The position numbers and the translations under genes were made by a program. Positions 46,090 through 57,139 of a DNA stretch of 64,000 nt are shown here, one piece after another. The DNA comes from Conus ventricosus (taxonomy: Eukaryota; Mollusca; Gastropoda; Neogastropoda; Conidae), in the NCBI GenBank assembly GCA_018398815.1, contig CM031595.1, positions 134,107,504 to 134,171,503 on the forward strand, read 5' to 3'. Position 1 is the first letter of the stretch. Each line of letters opens with the position of its first letter. The notes beneath the pieces are model-generated. The model saw only the letters and a program-made list of their open reading frames with translations. It had not been told where the DNA came from and searched no databases.

Positions 46090-46150
46090 TGCCGCTTTTT
46101 TGTTGTTGTTGGTGGTGGTGGTGCTTTTGTTGTTGTTGTTGTTGTTTTTT
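46090..46150. repeat. (TTG)n/(GGT)n microsatellite
   Basis: TTG triplets interrupted by GGTGGTGGTGG. It encodes only low-complexity Trp/Cys runs. Confidence 0.9.
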
Positions 46151-46399
46151 GGTCCGAGCACCTGGTTATCAGGGTGCCAGGAAAAACAACGTCAACTACA
46201 GCAACAACGGCATAAACTCAGAAAGTGAGGAGCTTCAGACCTATTAGCAGGCACTGTCGGTCTTCCCCACTTATTCATACGAAAAGGGGAGTATTGACAG
46301 TGCGTCGTCATTGTTGTTGTGGTCATCGTTGTCGTTTGACCATTCTGCTGGGAGGTGGCATTACCAGCAGAGGGCGCCTTGGTTGCAGACAGGCATGGG

Positions 46400-47105
46400 C
46401 AGATGCAGGCTACCTTTCTGGCATCAGCAGTGATGACACTACTGGCCTGTGTCGCCAGGGGACGGCTCTCAAGGCTGTGAAACAGTTCGACAATGAGGCA
46501 CAGCCATTCTGCGACTTCACCAGTGGCCTCCACGTCCAACAGAGCCCTCCTTTTGGGTGATGGGGAGGGTGGGAATGTCCATGGGCGCAGAATGGACACT
46601 GATCTAAACGCAACAGCTGGGCGACTTCTGTCCCACTGGTTTCCCAAGTCGGCCTCATGTGGCACAGGACCGCCACCACTCAGCAAGAAGATGGCTGCCT
46701 GGTAGCCCTGACGACAGCCTTGGAGGGAGGGCCACAAAGAGGACACTATCATCAGAACTGTCCATGAAAGAACAGTATCGACTGTCTACGAACAAACAAC
46801 TGGCAACAGTGACGACGGGACTAGCATTTGTCGCCGGGGGATGGCTCTCGAAGCTGTGGGACAGTCCAAAGATAAGGCGCTGCCATTTTTGCGACTTCAC
46901 TAGTGACCTGACCAGCAGGGCTCTCCTTTTGGTTAGTGGGGAGAATGGGAATGACCCTCATGGGCGCAGAGTGGACACCAATGTACGTGCAGCGGCTTGG
47001 TGACTTCTGTCCTATATGTTTCCCTAGTCGGCCTCACGCGGCTCAGGACCGTCACCACTCAGCACGAAAACAGACGTCTGGCGGTCCTGAAGACCCCAGC
47101 ATTAT
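46400..47105. repeat. Tandem duplication, ~380-bp units
   Basis: 46500-46700 and 46880-47080 align through TTCTGCGACTTCAC, CTCCTTTTGG, CATGGGCGCAGA and CACCACTCAGCA blocks. An earlier partial unit precedes 46400. No convincing coding frame is shared by both units. Confidence 0.75.
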
Positions 47106-47344
47106 AACTTATCACGAAAGAAAAAAAAAAAAAAACTATCTACGAACGAACAACTTCACACCGGCTTCTGCTTGAGGAAACGGACTAACCTGCGTGGGTA
47201 CCTCCTCCTCTCCGCAGATACCAAGACTGCCAGATGACAAGTCTACCAGACAACTGACTATGCGCTGCAGATTGCTGCAGTGACCAGGTTGTCCCTAAAA
47301 GCATTCGCTGTGAAGATGTTAAAACTCATTCTCCTACCTTGCCC

Positions 47345-47383
47345 AGCGCCACACGCACACGCACAAACACACGCACGCACGCT

Positions 47384-47466
<83 letters not shown>

Positions 47467-47490
47467 CACACACACACACACACAAAACCA
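47345..47490. repeat. (ACGC)n/(CA)n microsatellite
   Basis: Tetranucleotide ACGC units pass into CA. It lies just outside the left TTAA of the second piggyBac-like element. Confidence 0.97.
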
Positions 47491-47559
47491 CTTTCTTCAA
47501 CAAATGTGTCAGGGCTACAAGGCTTAACCCTTCCCGTACGTCGCCAAAAAACTCACACG

Positions 47560-47805
47560 CCGTACATCGTGGGTGCGCACACACCCATGGTCGTTATATA
47601 GGCGATTCGGTGAATAGTCCTCGCCGTACATCGTGGGTGCACACACACCCATGGTCGTTATATAGGCGATTCAGTGAATAGTCCTCGCCGTACATCGTGG
47701 GTGCACACACACCCATGGTCATTATATACATGTAGGCGATTCGGTGAATAGTCCTCGCCGTACGTCGTGGGTGCGCACAGACCCATGACTATTTCATAGA
47801 TCTGC
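47560..47805 (+). repeat. Left subterminal repeat array of piggyBac-like copy 2
   Basis: Four units of about 64 bp start CCGTACATCGTGGGTGC and include GGCGATTCGGTGAATAGTCC. They could be transposase-binding sites (inference). Confidence 0.85.
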
Positions 47806-47839
47806 ATTTGTATTTTTGCATTGTTTTTCTATGCATGCG

Positions 47840-48110
<271 letters not shown>

Positions 48111-48182
48111 GTGCGTAAGAATAAAAGAAAAGAAGACAAGTTCTGCAGATGAAAATGTTTATCAAACTAGCTTAAGAGCAGT

Positions 48183-48437
48183 TCATGTATAACCGATCTG
48201 TGCCGTCAAAAAGGGGTAGTCGTCAGAGGCGTCAGACTCGGGGGCACATTCATCTGACTCCTCAGCACTTGCAGAAGCTCTGACAACTGCAACAACAACA
48301 ATAACCATATCTGTTACACATACACACACACACACAAAGACACACACATACATATATCTTTGCAAAGTCATTACTATAATGACTGAAGAATTGTTAGCCT
48401 GCACTTGTTTTCCCCCACTACTTAATTGTTCAGCATT

Positions 48438-48490
<53 letters not shown>

Positions 48491-48657
48491 CTCACAAGCA
48501 TGAATGCATAAATATGTGCGCACATAAACATATATGAGCCCCATTTTTATTTGACACAATAGCACTGAAAACTGCAACAAAAATAAATATGTAAACACAC
48601 ATACTCCTCCCCATCCACACACGTGCGCACACAGAACATCAATACCGGGTTCATACA

Positions 48658-48716
<59 letters not shown>

Positions 48717-49231
48717 GTGGTGTGTGTGTGTTTCTCTTCACCCTTACCATTTGCTTGTCCTATGACATCAGGTTCCTCTTCATCAGTAAGGTCATCACCA
48801 CTGACTGGTCTCCCGTCACCATCCGTGTTGTCTTGAATGAAATTCAGTGCATCTTCTGGGGCTGAAAAAAAAAAAGAAAAGAAATATAAACGTTTCTTTC
48901 CTGTTACGTGTTTGTGTTTCTGTTTACGTATGTGTAATATATGTAAAGTGTGCATGCATGTTTCTATGCTCAGATCTGTGTGTGTAAGTATATGCATCAA
49001 ATTCAATGTGTGTCTGTATTTTTAGAGCATAAACTGACGTTCATCAATACACGCTTTGGTCGTTGCTCACTGCACACATGCACATCTGGTTATACTGACT
49101 GCTCAAAGCGTATGAGGCAAAAGAGGGGCTGAATACTTACAGTTTAGTGCTTCAACAGCATCATCTGGTTCAGCTCCATTGGCAACATTCAGGGGTTCAA
49201 ATATGTTGAGACGTTCCATTATGGATGCAGC
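48183..49231 (-). CDS. Small spliced acidic protein inside the piggyBac-like element
   Basis: Three exons on the minus strand: 49231-49141, 48861-48748 and 48286-48183 (TGA at 48185-48183). All borders are AG/GT (donors TGTAAG and GGTAAG) and the split codons agree (phase 1 at both junctions). ATG at 49219 gives about 93 residues, starting MERLNIFEPLNVANGAEPDD. The protein is very acidic (SGDDLTDEEEPDVIG, AEESDECAPESDASDDYPF). This resembles the acidic N-terminal region of piggyBac transposases, but no DDE domain follows. It may be a truncated transposase, a domesticated N-terminal peptide, or an unrelated gene. There is no signal peptide or membrane segment. Confidence 0.55.
48434..48733. 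repeat. Two (TG)n arrays in an intron of the small acidic gene
   Basis: 48438-48488 and 48660-48733, read as CA on the coding strand. The second lies just downstream of the donor of the middle exon. Confidence 0.97.
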
Positions 49232-49685
49232 CTGCAAATATTCATATGTACCATTTTATTTTATGGTTCCCAAAATACATATTTTGTTTGATCTAACCAT
49301 CAGTTTTCAGCTCTATAGCTGTGCTGCATAGATTTGCTGTATGCAATAAATTTGACTTGCTTTCATGTACTTTCAGGCGATGAAGCCTTTTTACTGCTGT
49401 GAGTGTTGTAACAATTACCATCAATTTATTACTGTAGCCTATACGATCAATGAAATTAGTTTGACATGCTAAAATTAAAAATGATAGAACACAAACGCAG
49501 AATGTAGTTGCATCGCACCTAGGCCTACTACAGACACAATGTTATGCTCGTTTGACTACAGCTCCTGTAATATAAAAAGAGCATGAGCAATAAGTGTGAA
49601 GAAGATCGAGCCTGTTATGGAATGCAGTGTAACATTATGTATAAAATGAGAGGTAGGTAAACAGAAAATGTGAATGTATACTTAC

Positions 49686-49780
49686 TTTGAAACACAGCGA
49701 AACTTCAGCACGTGGCGATCTGGAACTTTTCCACAGGCTTCAGTGGCGGGAATGTGACGTCAGTAAACCACGCAGTACCT
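49686..49780 (-). other. Probable 5' untranslated exon and promoter region
   Basis: A near-perfect donor AAA|GTAAGTATAC ends an exon at 49686 (minus strand) that would join the acceptor at 49231, placing non-coding sequence before the ATG at 49219. Upstream lie TGACGTCA-like TTACTGACGTCACATTCC (49747-49764) and CAAAATATAGG. The 5' limit is a guess. Confidence 0.5.
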
Positions 49781-49864
49781 ATATTTTGCACACGGCACTG
49801 TTGAGTTCTTAGATGATGCTAGCACAGTGTGTGGAAACTTCCATTACTGAGTAGGGCTAAGCAC

Positions 49865-50030
49865 GCATAGTTTCTTCTTTGGGAGTATGGGTGTGTGTGC
49901 ACCCACGACGTACGGCCCGCATAGTTCCTTCTTTGGCAGTATGGGTGTGTGTGCACCCACGATGTACGGCCCGCACAGTTCCTTCTTTGGCAGTATGGGT
50001 GTGTGTGCACCCACGAAGTACAGGGAAGGT
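49865..50030 (-). repeat. Right subterminal repeat array of piggyBac-like copy 2
   Basis: Three units of about 54 bp, with GTGTGTGCACCCACGA and GTACGGCCCGCA, are in inverted orientation relative to the left array. The unit core is shared; the spacer (TTCTTCTTTGGGAGTATGG) differs. Confidence 0.85.
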
Positions 50031-50545
50031 TAGACGATGTTTTTGTTGTTTGATTATTTGTTTATTTAAAGGCAAAATGGCATCATTTTTGGGTAGTACG
50101 TGCTCAGTCCCTTTACTAACAAAGTCATAAAATTTCAGTAAGATTGTATGCACAATAACTGAAATATGAACATTAAATAAAAGTATGGTGCATTTGCACC
50201 CACGGTGTACGGGAAGGGTCGCCTCTGGAGTTAGTTCCAGTCCCAATGGATTTAAGGAGGGAGGAACTCTGACTATAATTATCATTGTTTTTTTACAGAT
50301 TGAGGTCAACTGTTGCCTGTATCGAAGTTTCTGACTGGGCGGTAGGGCCTCTCAAGCTGCACATCGAAAAATAATGTACCAAGGCCTTGCTTAAGCTGAG
50401 TACTGTATTTATAGACAGACAAAATTAGATTGTTTTGAGAATTTTCATTGAAACTGAAGGTTGATTTACTTTCTTTTCATATGCCCATCAAGGTACATGC
50501 CAGGTGGTTCCAAGCAGACCGATTAAAATGACATACCTTCTACGT

Positions 50546-50679
50546 ATTTTTATGTATTATGAAAAATGATTACACGTTGTGCCTTGTCACTTCTTCCCAT
50601 TTCTGATCAAAAATGATTATCTATTGTGCTTTGCTTTTCTTCCCATTTTTCATGTCCCCCTCTCGCTTACTTCCCCTTC

Positions 50680-50750
<71 letters not shown>

Positions 50751-50838
50751 AAGCGTGCGCGTGGTCGTGTGACTTCCTGTTATCCCATGCATATTCCTTC
50801 TCTCTCTCTCTCTCCTCTCTCTCTCCTCCTCTCTCTCA

Positions 50839-50869
<31 letters not shown>

Positions 50870-51506
50870 TCCTCTCTCTTGCGCGCGCGTGCAAGTGCGT
50901 TCGAGTACATGCTCTCTTTGTCTCATCTCCTTATCATGATTTGTTCATTTGTTGATTTGATCTGTATTTGCTTCATTAGTTTTAGTCAGTTCTCTTCTGG
51001 GTTATATTGCTCATATTATTAATGTGTTTGTCTTTAACATGATTTTCTCCATTAGTCGTTTCAGTTTTACTTGTTTAATGATTCTCTTCAGTCCCCCCCC
51101 CCCCCCTCTCTCTCTCTCTCTCCTTTTTCATTTTTTAAATTTCTATTTCATTGATTTTAACGCATGCCACTATTTCTTATCATACGTTATATGTATGTTT
51201 ATGCCATGTCAAAAGTTATTACATTTTGTGCTTTACTACTTCTTTCCATTTCTGATGATATGTTCCCCCTCTCCCTTCCACCTCCTTTTCTCTGTCTCTC
51301 TTTCTCTCTCTCATTAAAAAAAAATGCATGTCACCCATTTAAAAAAAATGCATGTCACTATAATATGTTAAGTACCTTCTACGTATTTCATGCTTTATGC
51401 AAAATGATTACAGGTTGTGCCACGTCACTTCTTCCCATTTCTCATCAAAAATGATTGTTCATTGTGCTTTGCTTCTTCTTCCCATTTTTCGTGTCCCTTC
51501 TCCCTT

Positions 51507-51549
<43 letters not shown>

Positions 51550-51572
51550 CGCACGCGCGCGTGTGTGTAGGC

Positions 51573-51604
<32 letters not shown>

Positions 51605-51610
51605 TCCAAA
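50546..51610. repeat. Direct repeats with (TG)n and (CT)n arrays
   Basis: 50546-50690 and 51385-51520 match (CACTTCTTCCCATTTCT, ATCAAAAATGATT), with a partial copy near 51210-51300. Embedded arrays: TG 50684-50749, CT 50798-50880, C/CT 51095-51123, CT 51511-51541, TG 51575-51604. No gene is seen. Confidence 0.8.
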
Positions 51611-51869
51611 TTATGTGCGTACTTTGTCATATTCATTTCATTGTCTGTTTTTATACAGGGTAATTGTTGTACGTTATAGTACATTTCTATATGCTTACCA
51701 GCCCACCCCGCCCCACTCCTCTTCTTCCCCTTTCTATTATTTTTTCTTCATGTCTCTTCTCTTTTCATTAATGATGTTCCATTATGGTTGCATGACCACT
51801 TTGTCTGTTTGTTTGCGTTCATACATTATTTCATTTCACTACACGTTGAAGAAAAAGAGAGACACACGA

Positions 51870-52720
51870 AGGTGCTAGGGAGGACCCAGAGAAGCACTGT
51901 CTTCACCCGCCTTTTGAGCCTGAGCCCTGTACCACCCTTGGAGGCCTGCGCTGTGTTGACGATGGGTACAGGCACGTGCAGGATACTCCATTAAGATATC
52001 AAGGGACATAACTGCTCCTGAACAGAGGTAAATCAGACTACAGGATGCAACTCATAACAGCCTTAAAATAGCATCCCATGGGTGTACCAGCCCGTATTTC
52101 ATGACTGCAGCGCCCACCGGCAAAAGACACTACCCTCCAGCTGCCGAGCACACCCCACATACCAAACCACCCCTGCCCACGGACAGATGAAGACAGTGCC
52201 CCTCCAGACACAACCAAACTTTCGCCATACGGTCTTATGTGCCCTCCAGAGAGAATCCAAAGTTGTAGTCTTTCCCACTGTCAACAGGACTTTCCCTGTG
52301 GTCAGTGGGTCTTTCCTCACCATCACTGGACCTTTCTCCAGGGTCAGCCTAGTTAAGGCAAAGAAGAAAAAGAAACACCCGAAGGTGCTGGGGAGAACCC
52401 AGAGAAGCACTGTCTTCACCCGCCTTTTGAACAGCCCTGTGCCACCCTTGGAGGCCTGCGGCGCTGTGTTGACGATGGGTACAGGCACGTGCAGGATACG
52501 CCATTAAGATATCAAGGGACATAACTGCTCCTGAACAGAGGTAAATCAGACTACAGGATGCAACTCATAACAGCCTTAAAATAGTATCCCCATGGGTGTA
52601 CCAGCCCGTATTTCATGACTGCAGAGCCCACCGGCAAAAGACATTACCCTCCAGCTGCCGAGCACACCCCACAGACCCAACCACCCCTGCCCACGGACAG
52701 ATTATTTCATTTCACTGCAT
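51870..52720 (+). repeat. Dispersed repeat family B (short), copies 3 and 4 in tandem
   Basis: 51875-52170 and 52378-52700 are nearly identical (GGAGGCCTGCG, ATCAAGGGACATAACTGC, CCAGCCCGTATTTCATGACTG). Related to 7595-8231 and 22549-22760. The intervening part (52180-52375) also matches 7915-8070. Confidence 0.85.
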
Positions 52721-52907
52721 GTTGTAGTCCCTACTCAGGGCGAGGACTGGATGTCAAAAAAAAAAAAAAAAAAAAAAAAAAAAAGCGCGTCAGTGCTTAT
52801 TTATTATCCTCGTAAATAAAGAATTGTATTTTATCTTATAGCGATTTAGCGCAAGTTCCTAATTGTGGAAAATGGCCTTAGACGGAAGTCGTGACTATTC
52901 CATCTTT
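52721..52907. repeat. Poly-A run and spacer
   Basis: About 29 A at 52756-52784 follow CAGGGCGAGGACTGGATG, which may be a retroposed tail. Nothing else is recognised. Confidence 0.6.
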
Positions 52908-52999
52908 GTACTCCCAGTTCTTATAGAACAGGGAGTACTTTAGAATGGGAACGAAGAAATGCTGTCTGTCTGTCCGTGTGTCCGTGGTCAAAATGTGTT

Positions 53000-53945
53000 C
53001 ACTCGCTCCAGACAAAACTACTGGGCCGATCTTTCTGAAAATTTGTAGGTATGTTCATTATGGGCCACGGATGATGCCCGATGTTTTAGTTTACCGCTAT
53101 AGCCGTTACTAACGGCTGTAACGGCCTGTAACGGTTTTTCTTCTTTATGGAATATCTCAGAAAGTACTTGGCCGATCTTTGTGAAAATTTGTAGATATGT
53201 TCATTATGGGTCACGAATAATGCCCGATGTTTTAGTTTACCGTTATAGCCGTTACTAACGGCTGTAACGGCCTGTAACGCTTTTTCTTCTTGATGGAAAA
53301 TCTCAGAAAGTGCTTGGCCGACCTTTATGAAAATTAGCAGGTATGTTCATTATGGGTCACAGATGATGCCCGATATTTTAGTTTACCCCGTTATAGCCGT
53401 TACTAACGGCTGTAACGGCCTTAACGGTTTTTCTTCTTTATGGAATATCTCAGAAAGTACTTGGCCGATCTTTCTGTAAATTTGTAGGTATCTTCATTAT
53501 GGGTCACGAATAATGCCCGATGTTTTAGTTTACCGTTGTAGCCGTTACTAACGGCTGTAACGGCCTGTAACGGTTTTTTCTTCTTTATGGCATATCTCAG
53601 AAAGTACTTGGCCGATCTTTGTGAAAATTAGCAGGTATGTTCATTAGGCGTCACGGATGATGCCTGATGTTTTAGTTTACCCCATTATAGCCGTTACTAA
53701 CGGCTGTAACGACCCATAACGGTTGTTTTTTTTATGGACTATCTAGGAAAGTAAGTGGCCGATCTTTCTGAAAATTTGTAGGTATGTTCATTATGGGTCA
53801 CAAAGTTTACCGTTATAGCCGTTACTAACGGCCCATAATGGTTTTCTTCTTGATGGAAAATCTCAGAAAGTTTTTGGCCGATCTTTCTGAAAAATTGTAA
53901 GTATGTTCATTATAGGTCACAGATGATGGCCGATGTTTACCAGAA
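53000..53945. repeat. Seven-unit ~146-bp tandem array
   Basis: GGCCGATCTTTCTGAAAATT starts near 53023, 53170, 53316, 53463, 53609, 53756 and 53877; the last unit is shortened. Each unit contains the partly palindromic GCCGTTACTAACGGCTGTAA. Confidence 0.97.
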
Positions 53946-54218
53946 TCATCATCATCATCATCCGTTGAGCGGCCACAATCATCAGGTTGATTACTCTGCC
54001 GCTTTGGGGTTGACGCAAAAAAAAAAAAAAAAAAAAAAAAAAACCATTTCCACTCTCACTACACAACAGACAGTAATTTGAATAAAGCTAAAATAGTTAT
54101 GCGTGGATCTGCTGGCAGGCTACCACGGTCACCCTGTCCCCCCTCGGGGGTAAGCCAGCCCTGGCTACTCATAAGGTGCAGCCAAGCCCACTAAAAAAAA
54201 AAAAAAAAAAAAAAAAAC
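53946..54218. repeat. Unit flanked by poly-A runs
   Basis: (CAT)n at 53946-53960. A runs at 54017-54043 and 54193-54218 bracket about 150 bp containing CCCCCTCGGGGGTAAGCC. It looks like a short retroposed sequence on the plus strand. Confidence 0.55.
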
Positions 54219-54239
54219 CCTATCCCTACTCTGGTTCCT

Positions 54240-55855
54240 ACTCTAATTTGATCTGACCCTTGACACGAATGTGTCGAGGGTTTTGGCTGATACTACTGCC
54301 TCAGTCAGGTCATTCCAGTCCCTGATAGTATTGGGAAAGAATGCCTGTTGTCGGTATTGGGTGCGGCAATAGATCTGGGTCAGTTGCTGTGAGTGTCCTC
54401 TTCTTAGTCTTGGTGGTGCAGGTATCAGTTTGGCAGCGTCCACACAGACCTCCTCATGCAAGATTTTGTACAACATGGTGAGGCGGGAGGTCTTCCTGCG
54501 TTTCTGGAGTGGACCCCAGCCCAGTTTGTCTATCATAGATTTTACACTTGAAGTGTTGTGGTATCTTCTGAGAACAACCGGGCTGCTCTGCTCTGTACTG
54601 CCTCAATCCTGCTGACATTTTGTTTTGTGTTTGGATCCCACACTGTGCAGGCGTACTCCAGTATGGGCCTCACGAAGGACTTGTACGCCGTTTCTTTCAG
54701 CTGGATGGCACTGATTCGAAGGTTGCGGCGAAGGAAGCCGAGGGTCTTGTTGGCCTTCGAACAGATGTTACTGATATGCTCATCCCAGCTGAGATCGTGA
54801 CCGATGGTAACGCCAAGATATTTCGCCGAGTTGACTGTGGCTAAATTCTGGCCGTGTAGGTGATAGCTGTTTGGCAAAGGTTTTTTCTTCCTGGTCACTG
54901 GGAGGGTGGTACATTTCCCTGGGTGAAAGGCCATGTCCCAGCTCTTCTCCCACTGTTCGAGTTTGAGGAGGTCTTGTTGTAGCTGTTCTTGGTCCAGGCC
55001 TGATGTTATCAGCCGGTATACAGCAGTGTCGTCAGCGAACAGGCGCGTCATCGAAGTGAGTTGGTCCGGTAGGTCATTGATGTATACTAGGAACAAACTG
55101 GGTCCAAGTACTGACCCCTGCGGAACCCCTGACCTTACTGTGACGCAGTCCGACCTCGCCCCTTGGACCACTACTGCTTGATGCCTGTCTCGAAGGAAAC
55201 CCTTGATCCAGTTATTGACTTTCCCCCTGACGCCATAGTGATGGAGTTTATGGGTCAGGAGGCTGTGGTTTACTTTGTCAAAGGCCTTGGCAAAGTCCAG
55301 CACTACGATGTCAGTCTGCCCTCCCTTCTCCATATTGTCAGACAGTTCTTCGGCAAATTCCAGCAGCTGGGTCTCGCAGGATCTTTTTCGACGAAATCCG
55401 TGCTGTCGGGGGGTCAGTATCGTATTCTCCTCGAGGTGGTTCATGAGGGCGGTGACTACAATGTGCTCCAAGATCTTGCATGGGATGCTGGTCAGCGATA
55501 CTGGTCTGTAGTTTGCAGGATCGTAATGTTCCCCCTTCTTGAAAACAGGTGTCACGTTTGCCGTTCGCCAATCTGATGGGATGGTGCCTTTGTCGATGGA
55601 AGTCTGAAAAATCAAGGTCAAGACCGGAGCCACTTCATCAGCCAATTCTTTCAGCACTCGTGGGGTGATGCCATCTGGACCGCATGCTTTGTTGGGATTA
55701 AGTTTCACCAGCAGCTTCCTGACGCCTTCCTCCGTGATGCAGAGTTTGCTGAGCTCCGTGTAGTCTCCCTTGTCCATGCCGCACTTCTCACTGAACTCTT
55801 GCTGGGTGTAGTCTCGACCCTCACTGAAGACTGATGGAAGTGGTTGTTCAGAATA
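54240..55855 (-). pseudogene. CR1-like LINE reverse transcriptase, 5' truncated
   Basis: The main frame runs 55777-54542 (411 codons), with a second, shifted frame to the stop at 54243. It starts at the RT fingers (LLVKLNPNKACGPDGITPRV), continues with NYRPVSLTSIPCKILEHIV, HGFRRKRSCETQLLEF, VVLDFAKAFDKVNHSLLTHK, SGVPQGSVLGPSLFLVYIND and the catalytic MTRLFADDTAVY, and ends with VRPILEYACTVWDPNTKQN. All catalytic aspartates are present. One frameshift near 54540 separates the C-terminal part. The endonuclease and ORF1 are missing. It is the longest uninterrupted RT frame in the window, but truncated, so not autonomous. Confidence 0.92.
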
Positions 55856-55940
55856 GCCGTTACTAACGATTACACCAGCCCAAGACGGGTTTTACTCTTT
55901 ATGGAATATATCGCGCGTATTCAGGATAAACTGGGAGTAC

Positions 55941-57100
55941 GTTTATATGCTTTGCATCTTGTTTTATTTTAAAGAGCATAGCTACATGCCGAGCGATCTT
56001 CAGTCAGGGACGCAAGGAAAGAAGTGATCAAGGTAATTTGATTCTCACAACAATATCTACAAAAATTAGCTCGCACGTAGAATTTTTATAACATTCATCC
56101 TTTATGAAACGTTGATATGCACAATAATTATTTTTTGTTACACATGTTCCGGGTTCAAATGGAAACGCGTGAAAGTACGGGAAGTTAGCTAGGCCAACCA
56201 AAGGTCTCGGATCATCGCAGCGGTATAATCAGAGACGCCTTTGGTATAATAATGGGAATTCCAGATGCTAAATATATCTACTGCGTCATTTCCTTTCTTG
56301 AACACATAAGACTTCAAACCAAGTTACAGTCAACGAAAGGTAAAAAGCCTTTTTGCGCAGCATGCTGTATTTTGAATGATGTTGTGGAACGACATTAGTT
56401 CTAGACTCCGATGGGTTGGAGGAAAGCATTGGTCGACATTGACAGGGACATGCATTGCATCAGTTTTGCCAAGCACATTACATGCAAGGCTGTGACTCGC
56501 GTGCCGGGAGGGCTAGTTCTTCTTTTTCTTCTTCCTTTGAGTGTCCACAATCAACAATTTGATTTTTTTGACACTTTCAGGGTGGGGGTCGCCCGGCGAA
56601 GAGGGAAAAAAAAAAAAAAAAAAAAAAAAGTTGATCTCTATAATGTTGGGGTTGGGTGGTTTTCAGACATAAATCACGTAGCTGCACATGGCAGAGAGGT
56701 TGCATGACTGTCTTTCAGTATTAAGATTTTCTCCTACCCAAACAGTTGTTGGCAGTACTTGCACATAATTATTTACAACAATGCTTTTTAAAGTACAGAG
56801 TATGAACACAAATAATATTCATTAAGCCCAATCTTAATGAGCCTGGTTTATTTAAAGAATACAGTATCTTAATAACCCCTCTTACCCCCTCCCCACCTGC
56901 CTTCCACCCTCTGCTCCCCCAACTCATTGATCCATCCTGTGCTCCCCAAACCCACTTACTGATCTTACAGTCATCAGTGTCAGTGATCAGGATAATGATT
57001 CTTTAAACCTATTCATCAAACTCATAAAAGGCAAATGGGTCAACCAAACCCAGATACAAGGTCATAGCAGTGGGTAAACGTCAAGTGCACAGAGCCCACT
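55941..57100. other. Intergenic DNA
   Basis: No supported gene. Poly-A at 56606-56630. An open frame at 56411-56707 runs through this A tract (Lys run) and has no recognisable domain. Confidence 0.4.
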
Positions 57101-57139
57101 TTCCCAATGCCATTCTTGTGAGAATGGAATTTGTTAAGC

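Larger units (their letters stand above)
52908..55940. mobile_element. TIR-bounded block carrying a tandem array
   Basis: The left end GTACTCCCAGTT (52908-52919) is repeated in reverse at 55929-55940, and once more just inside the left end (52927-52938). The inner sequence is a 146-bp tandem array, a short poly-A-flanked unit and a LINE. Array sequence (TAGCCGTTACTAACG, TTTATGGAATAT) reappears at 55852-55910 beyond the LINE, so the LINE inserted into the array. The element class is unknown; no target duplication was resolved. Confidence 0.65.

Noticed and set aside
46192..47003. Several 100-190-codon frames on both strands
   Set aside because: The two tandem units do not preserve a common frame and no domain is recognised.
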